Of a stretch of 35,894 nucleotides of DNA, positions 1 to 7,212 are shown piece by piece. The notes beneath the pieces are model-generated. The model made no database searches. It was given only the letters and a program-made list of their open reading frames with translations, and was not told the origin of the DNA. Position 1 is the stretch's first letter; the number at the start of each line of letters is the position of its first letter. This DNA comes from Lentisphaeraceae bacterium (lineage in GTDB: Bacteria; Verrucomicrobiota; Lentisphaeria; Lentisphaerales; Lentisphaeraceae). Both the position numbers and the translations under genes were made by a program. The DNA lies in NCBI GenBank assembly GCA_021232515.1, contig JAJPOQ010000003.1:1-35894 (forward strand), written 5' to 3'.

Positions 1-416
1 TGAGATGAAAGACTTTTTTTGTACATTAGATGCAAAGCTATTAAAGGTTATTAGAAATTTTCGCTGCACCTAATATAGCACAAAATAATCATAAGTAACT
101 TTTAATTAAATATTTATGCAATAATCAGCAAGCCTTACTTATAAAGTTTTGATACTATCATAGTTGATGATGATATGGTCACTCCTATATGAGTTCTCAA
201 CCTTAATATTATGGAACTCCTCTACTCATAGTAGCCTAAAAACAACACTCTCTTAAATACTTTAAAAAATGTCTCTCAAGAGAATTTATGCAGCATACCA
301 TCTAGCCACCATTTAAATAAGTACAAAAAAGACTTATTTATTGTAGGTACACTATTTACATCCCCAATAGAGGTATATATGTTAAAATGAATTCAATTTA
401 ATAACAAGGAAAAGAC
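1..416. other. Intergenic region upstream of sod
   Basis: This is AT-rich non-coding sequence with stop codons in all frames and no recognisable gene. Its right end carries the sod promoter candidate and ribosome binding site. A small palindrome, TCTC-TTGA-GAGA on the reverse strand near 280, has no T-tract and I do not call it a terminator. I see nothing else in it. Confidence 0.6.
355..383 (+). promoter_or_regulatory. Candidate sod promoter
   Basis: TTTACA at 355-360 is followed after 17 bp by TATGTT at 378-383, each a partial match to the -35 and -10 hexamers of the housekeeping sigma factor. A second -10-like TAAAAT lies at 383-388. Transcription would start about 25 bases before the sod start codon, leaving a short leader with the AAGGAAAA ribosome site. 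In such AT-rich DNA, chance matches are common. Confidence 0.3.
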
Positions 417-1025
417 ATGTCATTTACACAAGATAAACTTTCATATGATTTTAATGAACTTGCCCCACATTTTGAAGCTAGTGTACTGGAAATACATTAC
501 ACAAAGCATCATGCCGGTTATATCTCAAAACTAAACGCTGCTTTGGAAGGAACTCCACAGATTGATCTAGAATTGGAGAATCTAGTTAAGGACCTTTCTG
601 TTGTGCCTGAGGCCAAAAGAGCTGCAGTAAAAAAACTTGCAGGACAACACTACAATCATGACCTTTACTGGAAGTCACTGTCACCTCAAGGTGGTGGCCT
701 GCCAAGCGGAGACCTTGCAGCCGCAATAGAGAAGGACTTTGGTTCATTTGAAAAATTTAAAGAAGCTTTCAATAATGCTGCTGCTACGCAATTTGGTAGT
801 GGCTGGGCTTGGCTTAGCCTTAATAATGGTAAGCTTGAAGTCACTTCTAGTGGAAACGAAGATACTCCTTTGATGGACGGAGCTTCTCCACTCCTAACAT
901 TAGATGTATGGGAACATGCCTATTACTTACAATTCCAAAACCGCAGACCAGACTTCATCAATGCATTTTGGAATGTTGTCAATTGGGAACATGCGAGCCT
1001 ATTATTTGATAAGGCTACTAAATAA
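417..1025 (+). CDS. sodB: Superoxide dismutase, Fe/Mn family
   Basis: Converts superoxide to oxygen and hydrogen peroxide in the cytosol; there is no signal peptide. The 202-residue length is normal for the family. The metal ligands are visible: His27, His81 (in QHYNH), Asp163 and His167 (in DVWEHAYY). The second-shell glutamine that tells FeSOD from MnSOD sits at Gln77, four residues before His81, which is the iron-type position. However, NEDTPLM (147-153) and the C-terminus FQNRRPDF resemble MnSOD, and Glu148 stands where MnSOD carries its glutamine, so metal preference is open. A ribosome site AAGGAAAA precedes the ATG. The gene is single and converges on the FecR-LamG gene three bases downstream. 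The family call is firm; the sodB symbol is less so. Confidence 0.93.
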   Translation: MSFTQDKLSYDFNELAPHFEASVLEIHYTKHHAGYISKLNAALEGTPQIDLELENLVKDLSVVPEAKRAAVKKLAGQHYNHDLYWKSLSPQGGGLPSGDLAAAIEKDFGSFEKFKEAFNNAAATQFGSGWAWLSLNNGKLEVTSSGNEDTPLMDGASPLLTLDVWEHAYYLQFQNRRPDFINAFWNVVNWEHASLLFDKATK

Positions 1026-1028
1026 AAA

Positions 1029-2597
1029 TTATTCTGGCTTCAGCTCACTATCTCGCAATAGCGTTATTTGGGCTGGAGTCAAGGCTCTATCAAATATATA
1101 AAGCTCATCTATCGCAGCTCTCATATACCATTTATCATGATTGATGTATTTTCCTATAAACGCAGGCTTGGATTTTTCTCCTGAAGTCGCAGTATTGATT
1201 TTAATTGCTTGATAACCACTCACTCCTTCCAGTTTACCATCAACATAGTGCTTAACATGTGTCGCCACATCTGCATCATCCCCACCGATAAATACACTAC
1301 TTATATGGTGCCAACGGCCATCTCGTAGATCTGTAACTCCAACTACATAGCCTTTAGAGAATTCCGTGCGAATAGCGCCTTTAACACCATTATTGCCAAT
1401 AAGGTTTATGCCCAACTGCCACTTTTCTGTTGGGGCAATCTTCCCCCAAGCAACCATTGCATAGTGCTCACCTTTATTAAGGTCGGGAGGCAATTTCAAC
1501 CAAAAAGAAATAGTTCGTGGGCTTGCGCCACCAATCCCTTTAAATTCTGATTGGAGATACTCTTTCTTGCCACTAAAGACTAATCCATTACCATATTTTC
1601 CTGAAGACAAGGTTGGTACTTTTTCTCCAAAGGTTAAATCGTAAAATGCACCGAAACCTCCATTACCCTGATCTTTATAACCTTGACCACTTTCATTTTC
1701 AAATGGCCAATATATGAAAGCACTTTTTAAAGGAATTTTACTTCTATCCACCCTTACAACGGCACTAGCTGCCTTACTAAGCTTTTCACTTATTCTGCCT
1801 TTTATTGCCACTGAAGCACCTTTCCCCTCATCAACCAACAGACTAGAGCTTTCGCTAATAACCTCAACCTGACCAGTAAAAACATGAATATCAATTCTCT
1901 CATCTTCTGCAATCACTGAAAACTCCGTACCCAAATCAACAATCGATGCCTTAGCCGTATTGACCACAAAACCCTTAGCTTCTTTGGGCACATATGCTGA
2001 GAGAATTCCTGATTTTAGAAAGGCTCGGTTTTCATCTTCTACCAAAAGCTTAGTCTTATCTTGAAGTAAAACTCTAGCTCCTGAATCAAAAGACAGCTCA
2101 AGCTCACCTGACTCTAAATACACTTCTCCAGGCTTAATCCATTGCCCTTCTTTCAGATTAGACACGCCATTCAGCTTGGTAATTCGAGCAACAGCCTTAC
2201 CTGAATCTTTTTGAACCGTAAATTCTTTAACTCGGATTACCTCAAAGAAAAATAATGAGCCAAGCGACAAAAATATAAGAGCTGCAAAAGCCAACAAATG
2301 CTTTGGACGTAAAGTAGAACGAAAATAGATTTCTTCCTTAACGGGAATTGGCTTCTCTCTTAAGGACTGTATTAAGTGTTGCTCACTTTTTTGAACCAAA
2401 CTAGTTAATGCTTCATCAACCACAAACTCTTCATTTGAGGTTTGCTTTAAATGGTGAGCAATCGTTGTTGTTTCTTTGATGTATCTATAAAACTCCTCTC
2501 GCCCACCTTCTGTTTCAAGCAACTTCTTAAATTCTATGAGTGCTTCAGAAGAAAGTTGATGATCTAAATAGCGATTAAATAACTCTTCTTTAGTCAT
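1029..2597 (-). CDS. Membrane FecR-domain protein with C-terminal LamG domain
   Basis: A 522-residue protein probably acting as a sigma-factor regulator at the inner membrane. Residues 1-98 are cytoplasmic and rich in charged residues, like an anti-sigma N-terminus (early NRYLDHQLS motif). One membrane helix spans about 101-121. A FecR domain follows (about 130-250), with the diagnostic stretch VVNTAKASIVDLGTEF at 211-226. A concanavalin A/LamG-like domain spans about 295-515, including TISFWLKLP and the end motif DELYIFDRALTP. This FecR-plus-LamG architecture is common in Planctomycetes, Verrucomicrobia and Lentisphaerae, always next to an ECF sigma gene. Here it overlaps the sigma gene by four bases (ATGA), so the two are translationally coupled. 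The ligand of the LamG part, presumably a polysaccharide, is unknown. Confidence 0.85.
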   Translation of the reverse strand: MTKEELFNRYLDHQLSSEALIEFKKLLETEGGREEFYRYIKETTTIAHHLKQTSNEEFVVDEALTSLVQKSEQHLIQSLREKPIPVKEEIYFRSTLRPKHLLAFAALIFLSLGSLFFFEVIRVKEFTVQKDSGKAVARITKLNGVSNLKEGQWIKPGEVYLESGELELSFDSGARVLLQDKTKLLVEDENRAFLKSGILSAYVPKEAKGFVVNTAKASIVDLGTEFSVIAEDERIDIHVFTGQVEVISESSSLLVDEGKGASVAIKGRISEKLSKAASAVVRVDRSKIPLKSAFIYWPFENESGQGYKDQGNGGFGAFYDLTFGEKVPTLSSGKYGNGLVFSGKKEYLQSEFKGIGGASPRTISFWLKLPPDLNKGEHYAMVAWGKIAPTEKWQLGINLIGNNGVKGAIRTEFSKGYVVGVTDLRDGRWHHISSVFIGGDDADVATHVKHYVDGKLEGVSGYQAIKINTATSGEKSKPAFIGKYINHDKWYMRAAIDELYIFDRALTPAQITLLRDSELKPE

Positions 2598-3130
2598 CTC
2601 AAAGCTCCATTAACCGATATTTTGGAATCTGCACACTTGCGAAGCTTTTGTCTTATTCGAGTCAGGGAAATATAAATAGCGTTTTCTGAGCGTTTTTGAT
2701 CTGCCGCGAGTTCAATACAACTCTTGCCTTCGACATAAAAACCTTTAATCAATGCTTTCGGCACACTCCCCAAAGAGTCAATGCACTCTCGAAGAGCCCT
2801 ACTCATTGTTTTTTTTCTCTCAAGAGACTCTTTCAGCTCATTCTCATCAAAAGCCCTATCCACTAATGCTAAAAGAGAGGAGTCTTCGCAGTAAAACTCT
2901 TTTGATCTTGAACGAATAATATCAACGGCCCTATTTCTGACAATTCTTTTCAACCACGGGTATAAAGACTTGCTCTGATCAAAACTTTGCCACTTCACCG
3001 AAACAGTCACAAATAAATCTTGAACTACGTCCTCTGCAAGACTCCAATCCTGCAATACGACATAGGCATATGCAGTTAATTGGTCTTGAAACCCAAATGC
3101 TTCTTTCAAAATTTTAGTCTGATCTTCCAT
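2594..3130 (-). CDS. ECF-type RNA polymerase sigma factor
   Basis: A 178-residue sigma-70 family factor of the ECF class. Region 2 lies at about 15-75, with AEDVVQDLFVTVSVKW for core binding and -10 recognition and YPWLKRIVRNRAVDIIR after it. Region 4 lies at about 120-170, with a helix-turn-helix around ELAADQKRSENAIYISLTRIRQKLR. It resembles the group found in Rhodopirellula and Verrucomicrobium. It is the first gene of a two-gene unit with the FecR-LamG protein, which probably controls it. No clear Shine-Dalgarno precedes the ATG, and the leader is short if the promoter at 3154-3184 is correct. The genes it switches on cannot be read from this window. Confidence 0.88.
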   Translation of the reverse strand: MEDQTKILKEAFGFQDQLTAYAYVVLQDWSLAEDVVQDLFVTVSVKWQSFDQSKSLYPWLKRIVRNRAVDIIRSRSKEFYCEDSSLLALVDRAFDENELKESLERKKTMSRALRECIDSLGSVPKALIKGFYVEGKSCIELAADQKRSENAIYISLTRIRQKLRKCADSKISVNGALR

Positions 3131-3153
3131 TATACCAACAGTCTCATTTTTAT

Positions 3154-3184
3154 ATTATACGAAAGAAAGTAGTAACCCTTTCAA
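3154..3184 (-). promoter_or_regulatory. Candidate promoter of the sigma/FecR unit
   Basis: Read on the minus strand, TTGAAA (3179-3184) is followed by a perfect TATAAT (3154-3159). The 19-bp spacer is one or two bases longer than ideal. The start of transcription would fall some 15-20 bases before the sigma ATG. It abuts the terminator of the upstream beta-barrel gene, which fits an independent transcription unit. Confidence 0.4.
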
Positions 3185-3191
3185 TATAAAC

Positions 3192-3225
3192 AAAAAAAAA
3201 AGCCGTATCAAAAAAGATACGGCTT
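3192..3225 (-). terminator. Intrinsic terminator of the beta-barrel gene
   Basis: On the minus strand a 9-10 bp perfect stem, AGCCGTATC pairing with GATACGGCT, encloses a six-base loop. It is followed directly by a run of nine T (3192-3200, A on the plus strand). It lies about 23 bases after the stop codon of the gene at 3248-3991. This is a textbook rho-independent terminator. Confidence 0.9.
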
Positions 3226-3247
3226 ATAAAGGCATGTTTTCTAAAGC

Positions 3248-3991
3248 TTAGAAAGTAAGGTTCAAATTCACACCGAAGACAAAGTCATCATCTGCCATAT
3301 TTTGATTATCTGCATCTTCAAGTAAACCATAGTAAACAACTGATGGAGTTAAAGTGATATTCTCTAAAAGTGGAAAATTTACTGCAGTACTAAGAGAATA
3401 ATTGGTAAAACCGGACTCAGCTCCTGCGTAATAGAAACTGGCTTGATCATCATCTGCATAACCTAGGCTTGCACCAAAATCAAGAGTTGCATCTAGAACA
3501 TCAAGGTCAATAGAATGACCGATTGATAAATCGATGTAAAAGCCATCAACTTCATTTAAGTCATAGAAAACAGTCAGTTTTGGGTTAAGAACCATGTCTA
3601 CAGCAGCAGAAATAAAAATTTCTTGAGTAGAACCCATATTTACTTCTGAAAAATCATGATAAATAAATCCAGCACCAAGGGTCAGTGCATCAAAGGTTCT
3701 TTCCCAGTAAAGAGTGTAGTCCACTTCACTAAAATCACCTGATTCATTATTTTCAGAATCTAGATCAAAATTATACCAAACCTTAACACCTACAGTACCT
3801 AGATCACCAGCTTCATATGAAACATCAAGAGCACCTTGATTTACACCTTCTTCATTTAAGCGAATACCACGCCAAATATACTTATCAGAGAATGACTGAT
3901 CTAGAGAAACAGACCAAGCTTTTTCATCTTCTTGAGCATAAGAAGTGAGTGCGAAAGCACAAACGAATAATAGGACAATTGCTTTTTTCAT
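3248..3991 (-). CDS. Outer-membrane beta-barrel protein, TorF/Gcw_chp-like
   Basis: A 247-residue exported protein. The signal peptide is MKKAIVLLFVCAFALTSYA with cleavage after residue 19. The mature part is acidic, alternates polar and aromatic residues as in transmembrane strands, and ends in Phe, the usual outer-membrane assembly signal. The early motif SDKYIWRGIRLNEEG resembles the start of TorF/Gcw_chp putative porins (roughly YxxRG followed by a turn), the basis for the family suggestion. The ribosome site AAGGAATT precedes the ATG; a TATAAT at 4071-4076 on the minus strand may be its -10 box. It is a single gene with its own terminator. What it transports, if anything, is unknown; a non-porin barrel is equally possible. 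Confidence 0.7.
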   Translation of the reverse strand: MKKAIVLLFVCAFALTSYAQEDEKAWSVSLDQSFSDKYIWRGIRLNEEGVNQGALDVSYEAGDLGTVGVKVWYNFDLDSENNESGDFSEVDYTLYWERTFDALTLGAGFIYHDFSEVNMGSTQEIFISAAVDMVLNPKLTVFYDLNEVDGFYIDLSIGHSIDLDVLDATLDFGASLGYADDDQASFYYAGAESGFTNYSLSTAVNFPLLENITLTPSVVYYGLLEDADNQNMADDDFVFGVNLNLTF

Positions 3992-4166
3992 GTATAATTC
4001 CTTTTTGGTTATTACCTAACGGAATAAAAAATTAACTCACTATTTGCCAATTTCTACATATATAAGTTAAATTATAGCAATGATAGTACAATTTTATACA
4101 CTTATCGTGTAATAGAAAAACTACATGATACATAGTTCCACTTGTGAGCAAGCTCAAGCCTAGCAA

Positions 4167-4877
4167 TTATCGTATACGGATGGAAGCTTTTTTCTTCTTA
4201 TCGAAATTGATTAAGGTTTTGGGTCCTTTAGAAGTTTTCTTGCGAGGAATGTCTGCACTAGCTTTATTCAAAGAAACAGTTTGAGTATCTTCCATGCTTC
4301 GGTCAACTAAATCTTCCGTACCAGGATAAGGAGATGCACCAATAAGAAGGCCACCTTTAGCGAGGTAGAGCATATCTGATAATGGCTCAAAGCCTCTACT
4401 CACAGACTCTTGAAACTTGCGTTTCAAAAACTCTAACATCAACATTGGTTTCGCACAGGCAATAATCGTATTTCTATTGGGAATACCGATGGCCACAGTT
4501 GGCGACTCAAAATAATGTTGGAGATCTTTGAGGATATCTGAACGTAGGATATTACCAGCAGTTAAATCACTCCCAGTCTTTGTCAAAATAGTAACGTTTT
4601 GTCCCTGACTTTCAGTAATAATTGGTACCCAGTCAGATTCTTCCTGCTGTTCTAAGTAAAGCATATTATTCATCGCTTCACTTTCAACTAACTCAACAGT
4701 ATAACCAGACTGCTCGGCTTCTAGACTAGTTAAGTACTGGTACTTACCATTTTCGCCTTTCATACCATAACAAACTACAGCCCTGTGTAAATGGTTTGTC
4801 ATCAGAAGGTCTCGATGCAGCAATAGATCTTTGCCTTTCCAATTATTTCGCCCTAAACAAGGAACAATTAAACTCAT
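4167..4877 (-). CDS. Uncharacterised cytosolic protein, DUF1444-like
   Basis: A 236-residue protein with no signal peptide or membrane segment. The central segment runs from about 82 to 145: an acidic DWVPIITES, a GSDLTAGNILRSDIL stretch, then AIGIPNRNTIIAC with the PNR triplet at 133-135. This order (strand, 'AS/AG-x-L' helix, then P-N/S-R-D) resembles the DUF1444/YtpQ family, whose function is not known. The last 30 residues are strongly basic (PRKKTSKGPK, KKKKASIRIR) and may bind nucleic acid or membrane. The ATG is the first start after an in-frame stop, and no Shine-Dalgarno is evident. It stands alone between the beta-barrel gene and a divergent gene. The family link is tentative. Confidence 0.55.
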   Translation of the reverse strand: MSLIVPCLGRNNWKGKDLLLHRDLLMTNHLHRAVVCYGMKGENGKYQYLTSLEAEQSGYTVELVESEAMNNMLYLEQQEESDWVPIITESQGQNVTILTKTGSDLTAGNILRSDILKDLQHYFESPTVAIGIPNRNTIIACAKPMLMLEFLKRKFQESVSRGFEPLSDMLYLAKGGLLIGASPYPGTEDLVDRSMEDTQTVSLNKASADIPRKKTSKGPKTLINFDKKKKASIRIR

Positions 4878-5177
4878 TCATTCACATCCATACATTTTTC
4901 ACAAGAAACCCAATTTACTGATATTTGAACAAACAGTCAAGTAAATTATTAAGAGTTCATCAACAATCGAGAACTTAAGCACAACTCCAGAGTATCAAAA
5001 CCGAAAATATTTACACATAAAGCAGTTAAATACATATCATTTTCAACAAACAAACACTTTTTAACATTTTTGACACCTGTCACTTTTGATAATTTCATAA
5101 ATAGCTCCTCAAAATTGACAAACCTATCCTAAGAAGTATCTATATAATCTAAAGTAAATTAATATTTTTGAATCAAA
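4878..5177. other. Divergent intergenic region
   Basis: 300 bases between two divergently transcribed genes, AT-rich and without a coding frame. The right end holds a TTGACA (5115-5120) and a perfect TATAAT (5143-5148) for the plus-strand gene. No clear promoter was found for the minus-strand gene and no repeats were seen. Confidence 0.5.
5143..5148 (+). promoter_or_regulatory. Candidate -10 box for the membrane-anchored protein gene
   Basis: A perfect TATAAT lies 29 bases before the ATG at 5178. The best -35 match, TTGACA at 5115-5120, is 22 bp away, longer than the preferred 16-18. Either the -35 is not used, or recognition depends on bases next to the -10. The leader would be about 20-25 bases and lacks a clear ribosome binding site. 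Confidence 0.35.
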
Positions 5178-5798
5178 ATGGCCAGAAAGCTACGTAACCG
5201 ACGTCCCAAAAAGTCTCTTATCATACCTATTCTCATAGGTTGTTCGTTCATTTTGTTTTTCCTAATACTCTATGTAGTTGGCTCTATCGTAAATAATCAA
5301 AGCCGCGAACTAAATGAAGATACAACTAAAGATGAACCTTCTGGCCCCTCTTACAAAATAAAATATGTCAAAGACAAAACTAAACCCAAGCGAATTATTG
5401 TAAGAAGCCCCAAACCTGAAACTGTTGCATCTGAAACCAAACCTACAAAAGCTGAGACCACAACCCAAAAACCGGAAATAGCAGAACAGCCCATAACTAT
5501 TTCGAAAATATCACCTGAACAAAAATCAAAAACTCATTTATTGCAAATTTGGGATGCGCTGAAGGCTTATGCTGACTCTCACAATGGCCGATTACCAGTT
5601 GATATATTTCAGTTATCCTTAACTCAAGATCTGCTAAAAAGCCCTCGTGATAATCAGAACTATATATTCGTTAAACAACAACGAGGTGAAAACTTTTCTG
5701 ACGTTCAAAAGAAAGTGATCTTCAAAGAAGCATCTTCAACCAATGGTTCCTACTTATGTCTTTATGGGAATGGCGCCGTATTAGAAAATAAGAATTAA
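5178..5798 (+). CDS. Membrane-anchored protein with pseudopilin-like C-terminal domain
   Basis: A 206-residue protein. The N-terminus is very basic (ARKLRNRRPKKS, 2-13) and is followed by one membrane helix at 14-38, giving an N-in, C-out topology. Residues 40-115 form a charged, Lys/Pro/Thr-rich, probably disordered linker that would cross the cell-wall layer. Residues 120-206 form a compact domain: a helix with IWDALKAYADSHNGRLP, then SPRDNQNYIFV and GSYLCLYGNGAV. This pattern resembles the globular part of the type II secretion-like pseudopilins abundant in Planctomycetes and Lentisphaerae. The prepilin-peptidase motif (G/A followed by F-T-x-x-E) is absent, so it is not a normal pilin. Its last four bases overlap the end of the convergent sulfatase gene. 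No function is assigned. Confidence 0.65.
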   Translation: MARKLRNRRPKKSLIIPILIGCSFILFFLILYVVGSIVNNQSRELNEDTTKDEPSGPSYKIKYVKDKTKPKRIIVRSPKPETVASETKPTKAETTTQKPEIAEQPITISKISPEQKSKTHLLQIWDALKAYADSHNGRLPVDIFQLSLTQDLLKSPRDNQNYIFVKQQRGENFSDVQKKVIFKEASSTNGSYLCLYGNGAVLENKN

Positions 5799-7129
5799 TG
5801 ACTAGTCTTCGTTTCTTTCAATAATTCTTCTTGACGATGTTTTAGAGTATCTAATATACCTGCTCTCTCCTGTGACAAATCATTTTCTTCTGAAGGATCT
5901 GTTTTTAAGTTGAAAAGCTGAAGTTTCCCCTGCTTATCATCCAGTAACTTCCACTCACCGACTCTCAATGCCGAAGAACCATGTAACTCAAAGAGCATTT
6001 CTCGTTCGACTAAATCCTTTCCAGACTTCAGTTTATCTACTAGGCTTTGGCCATCACAATTATATTTTGAGTAATCAACTCCTGCTAATTCACAAAATGT
6101 CGGGAAGAGATCTAATGCTCCTGTAAACGATGCAGATACTTGGCCAGGCTTTACCATTTGAGGAAAGCTCAATACACAAGGAACGCGAATACCGCCTTCA
6201 TAAAGTGTAGCTTTTTGTCCTCTATAAGGCTTATTCGAACCACCATATTTATAGTCTCCCCCATTATCAGACATAAAAATGACAAGAGTATTCTCTCTCA
6301 ATCCATTATCCTCTAAGGATTCTAAAACTTTACCTACACCATCATCTAGCGACTTTACCATTGCGGCAAATTGTCGGCGAATCGGATCTTTTATATGCTG
6401 AAAATCTTTTAAGTCGGTATCTTTCGCCTGCATAAAATTAATAACCTGTTGACGCCCTACGTCCCAACCCTTGCCAAAGTGAGGTGCGTTGTATGATAGA
6501 TATAGAAAGAATGGGTTTTTTCGATTCTCTGAAATATAACTAACCGCTTCATCTGTTATAACATCTGTTGCATAGCCAACGGTATCGTTATGCTCAAAGT
6601 CCTTATACCAGTCTTGCTGAATTCCGTACCTCATAGTGAAGTAGTCGATACAACCACCCGTATGTCCAATAAACTTTTGAAAACCATGACTGCCAGGTAA
6701 AGCCTCTTTCCCACCGTGACCTAAGTGCCACTTTCCTATAAGAGCTGTGTCGTAACCACTTTCGCCTAAAACTGAAGCTATCGTTGTTTCAGATTTCTTG
6801 ATGCCTCTTTTCTTATCCTTCTCTTCCAAAAACATAAGTGGCCCTAAAAGCCTATCTTTAGAACGACTTGGATACTTACCTGTTAATAAAGAAAATCTCG
6901 ACGGAGTACAGATAGAAGACCCTGCATACCAACTTGTGAATCGAACACCATCTTTTGCAATAGAGTCAATATTTGGAGTCGCGATTTCACTTCCAAAACA
7001 GCTCAAGTCATTCATGCCCTGATCATCTGTAAAAATCAGCAGGATATTGGGCCTTTTAGCGACGTCTTCTTTATATATTTGGCATGAAGTGAATAGAAAA
7101 AACGATAATAAAATTAGACATTTATACAT
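5795..7129 (-). CDS. Sulfatase, type I (formylglycine-dependent), probable lipoprotein
   Basis: A 444-residue arylsulfatase-family enzyme that hydrolyses sulfate esters. The N-terminus is a hydrophobic signal ending in FLFTSC (Cys16), a plausible lipoprotein site, so the enzyme probably sits on a membrane facing the periplasm. The family start PNILLIFTDDQG gives Asp35/Asp36 as calcium ligands. The C-T-P-S-R signature has Cys74, the residue converted to formylglycine. KWHLGH and the later FMSDNGGDYKYGG with NKPYRGQKATLYEGG supply the other metal and sulfate ligands. Length is normal. GGGAAG precedes the ATG. No other sulfatase, glycosidase or maturation enzyme lies nearby, so the substrate, likely an algal polysaccharide, is inferred only from the general lifestyle of such bacteria. 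Confidence 0.92.
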   Translation of the reverse strand: MYKCLILLSFFLFTSCQIYKEDVAKRPNILLIFTDDQGMNDLSCFGSEIATPNIDSIAKDGVRFTSWYAGSSICTPSRFSLLTGKYPSRSKDRLLGPLMFLEEKDKKRGIKKSETTIASVLGESGYDTALIGKWHLGHGGKEALPGSHGFQKFIGHTGGCIDYFTMRYGIQQDWYKDFEHNDTVGYATDVITDEAVSYISENRKNPFFLYLSYNAPHFGKGWDVGRQQVINFMQAKDTDLKDFQHIKDPIRRQFAAMVKSLDDGVGKVLESLEDNGLRENTLVIFMSDNGGDYKYGGSNKPYRGQKATLYEGGIRVPCVLSFPQMVKPGQVSASFTGALDLFPTFCELAGVDYSKYNCDGQSLVDKLKSGKDLVEREMLFELHGSSALRVGEWKLLDDKQGKLQLFNLKTDPSEENDLSQERAGILDTLKHRQEELLKETKTSH

Positions 7130-7212
7130 TGAGAGCTTCCCACATTTTACACATATTGTTTAAGGTACTACTCCACAAACAAGGCAAAGTTGAGATAAAA
7201 GAAATGAAATCT

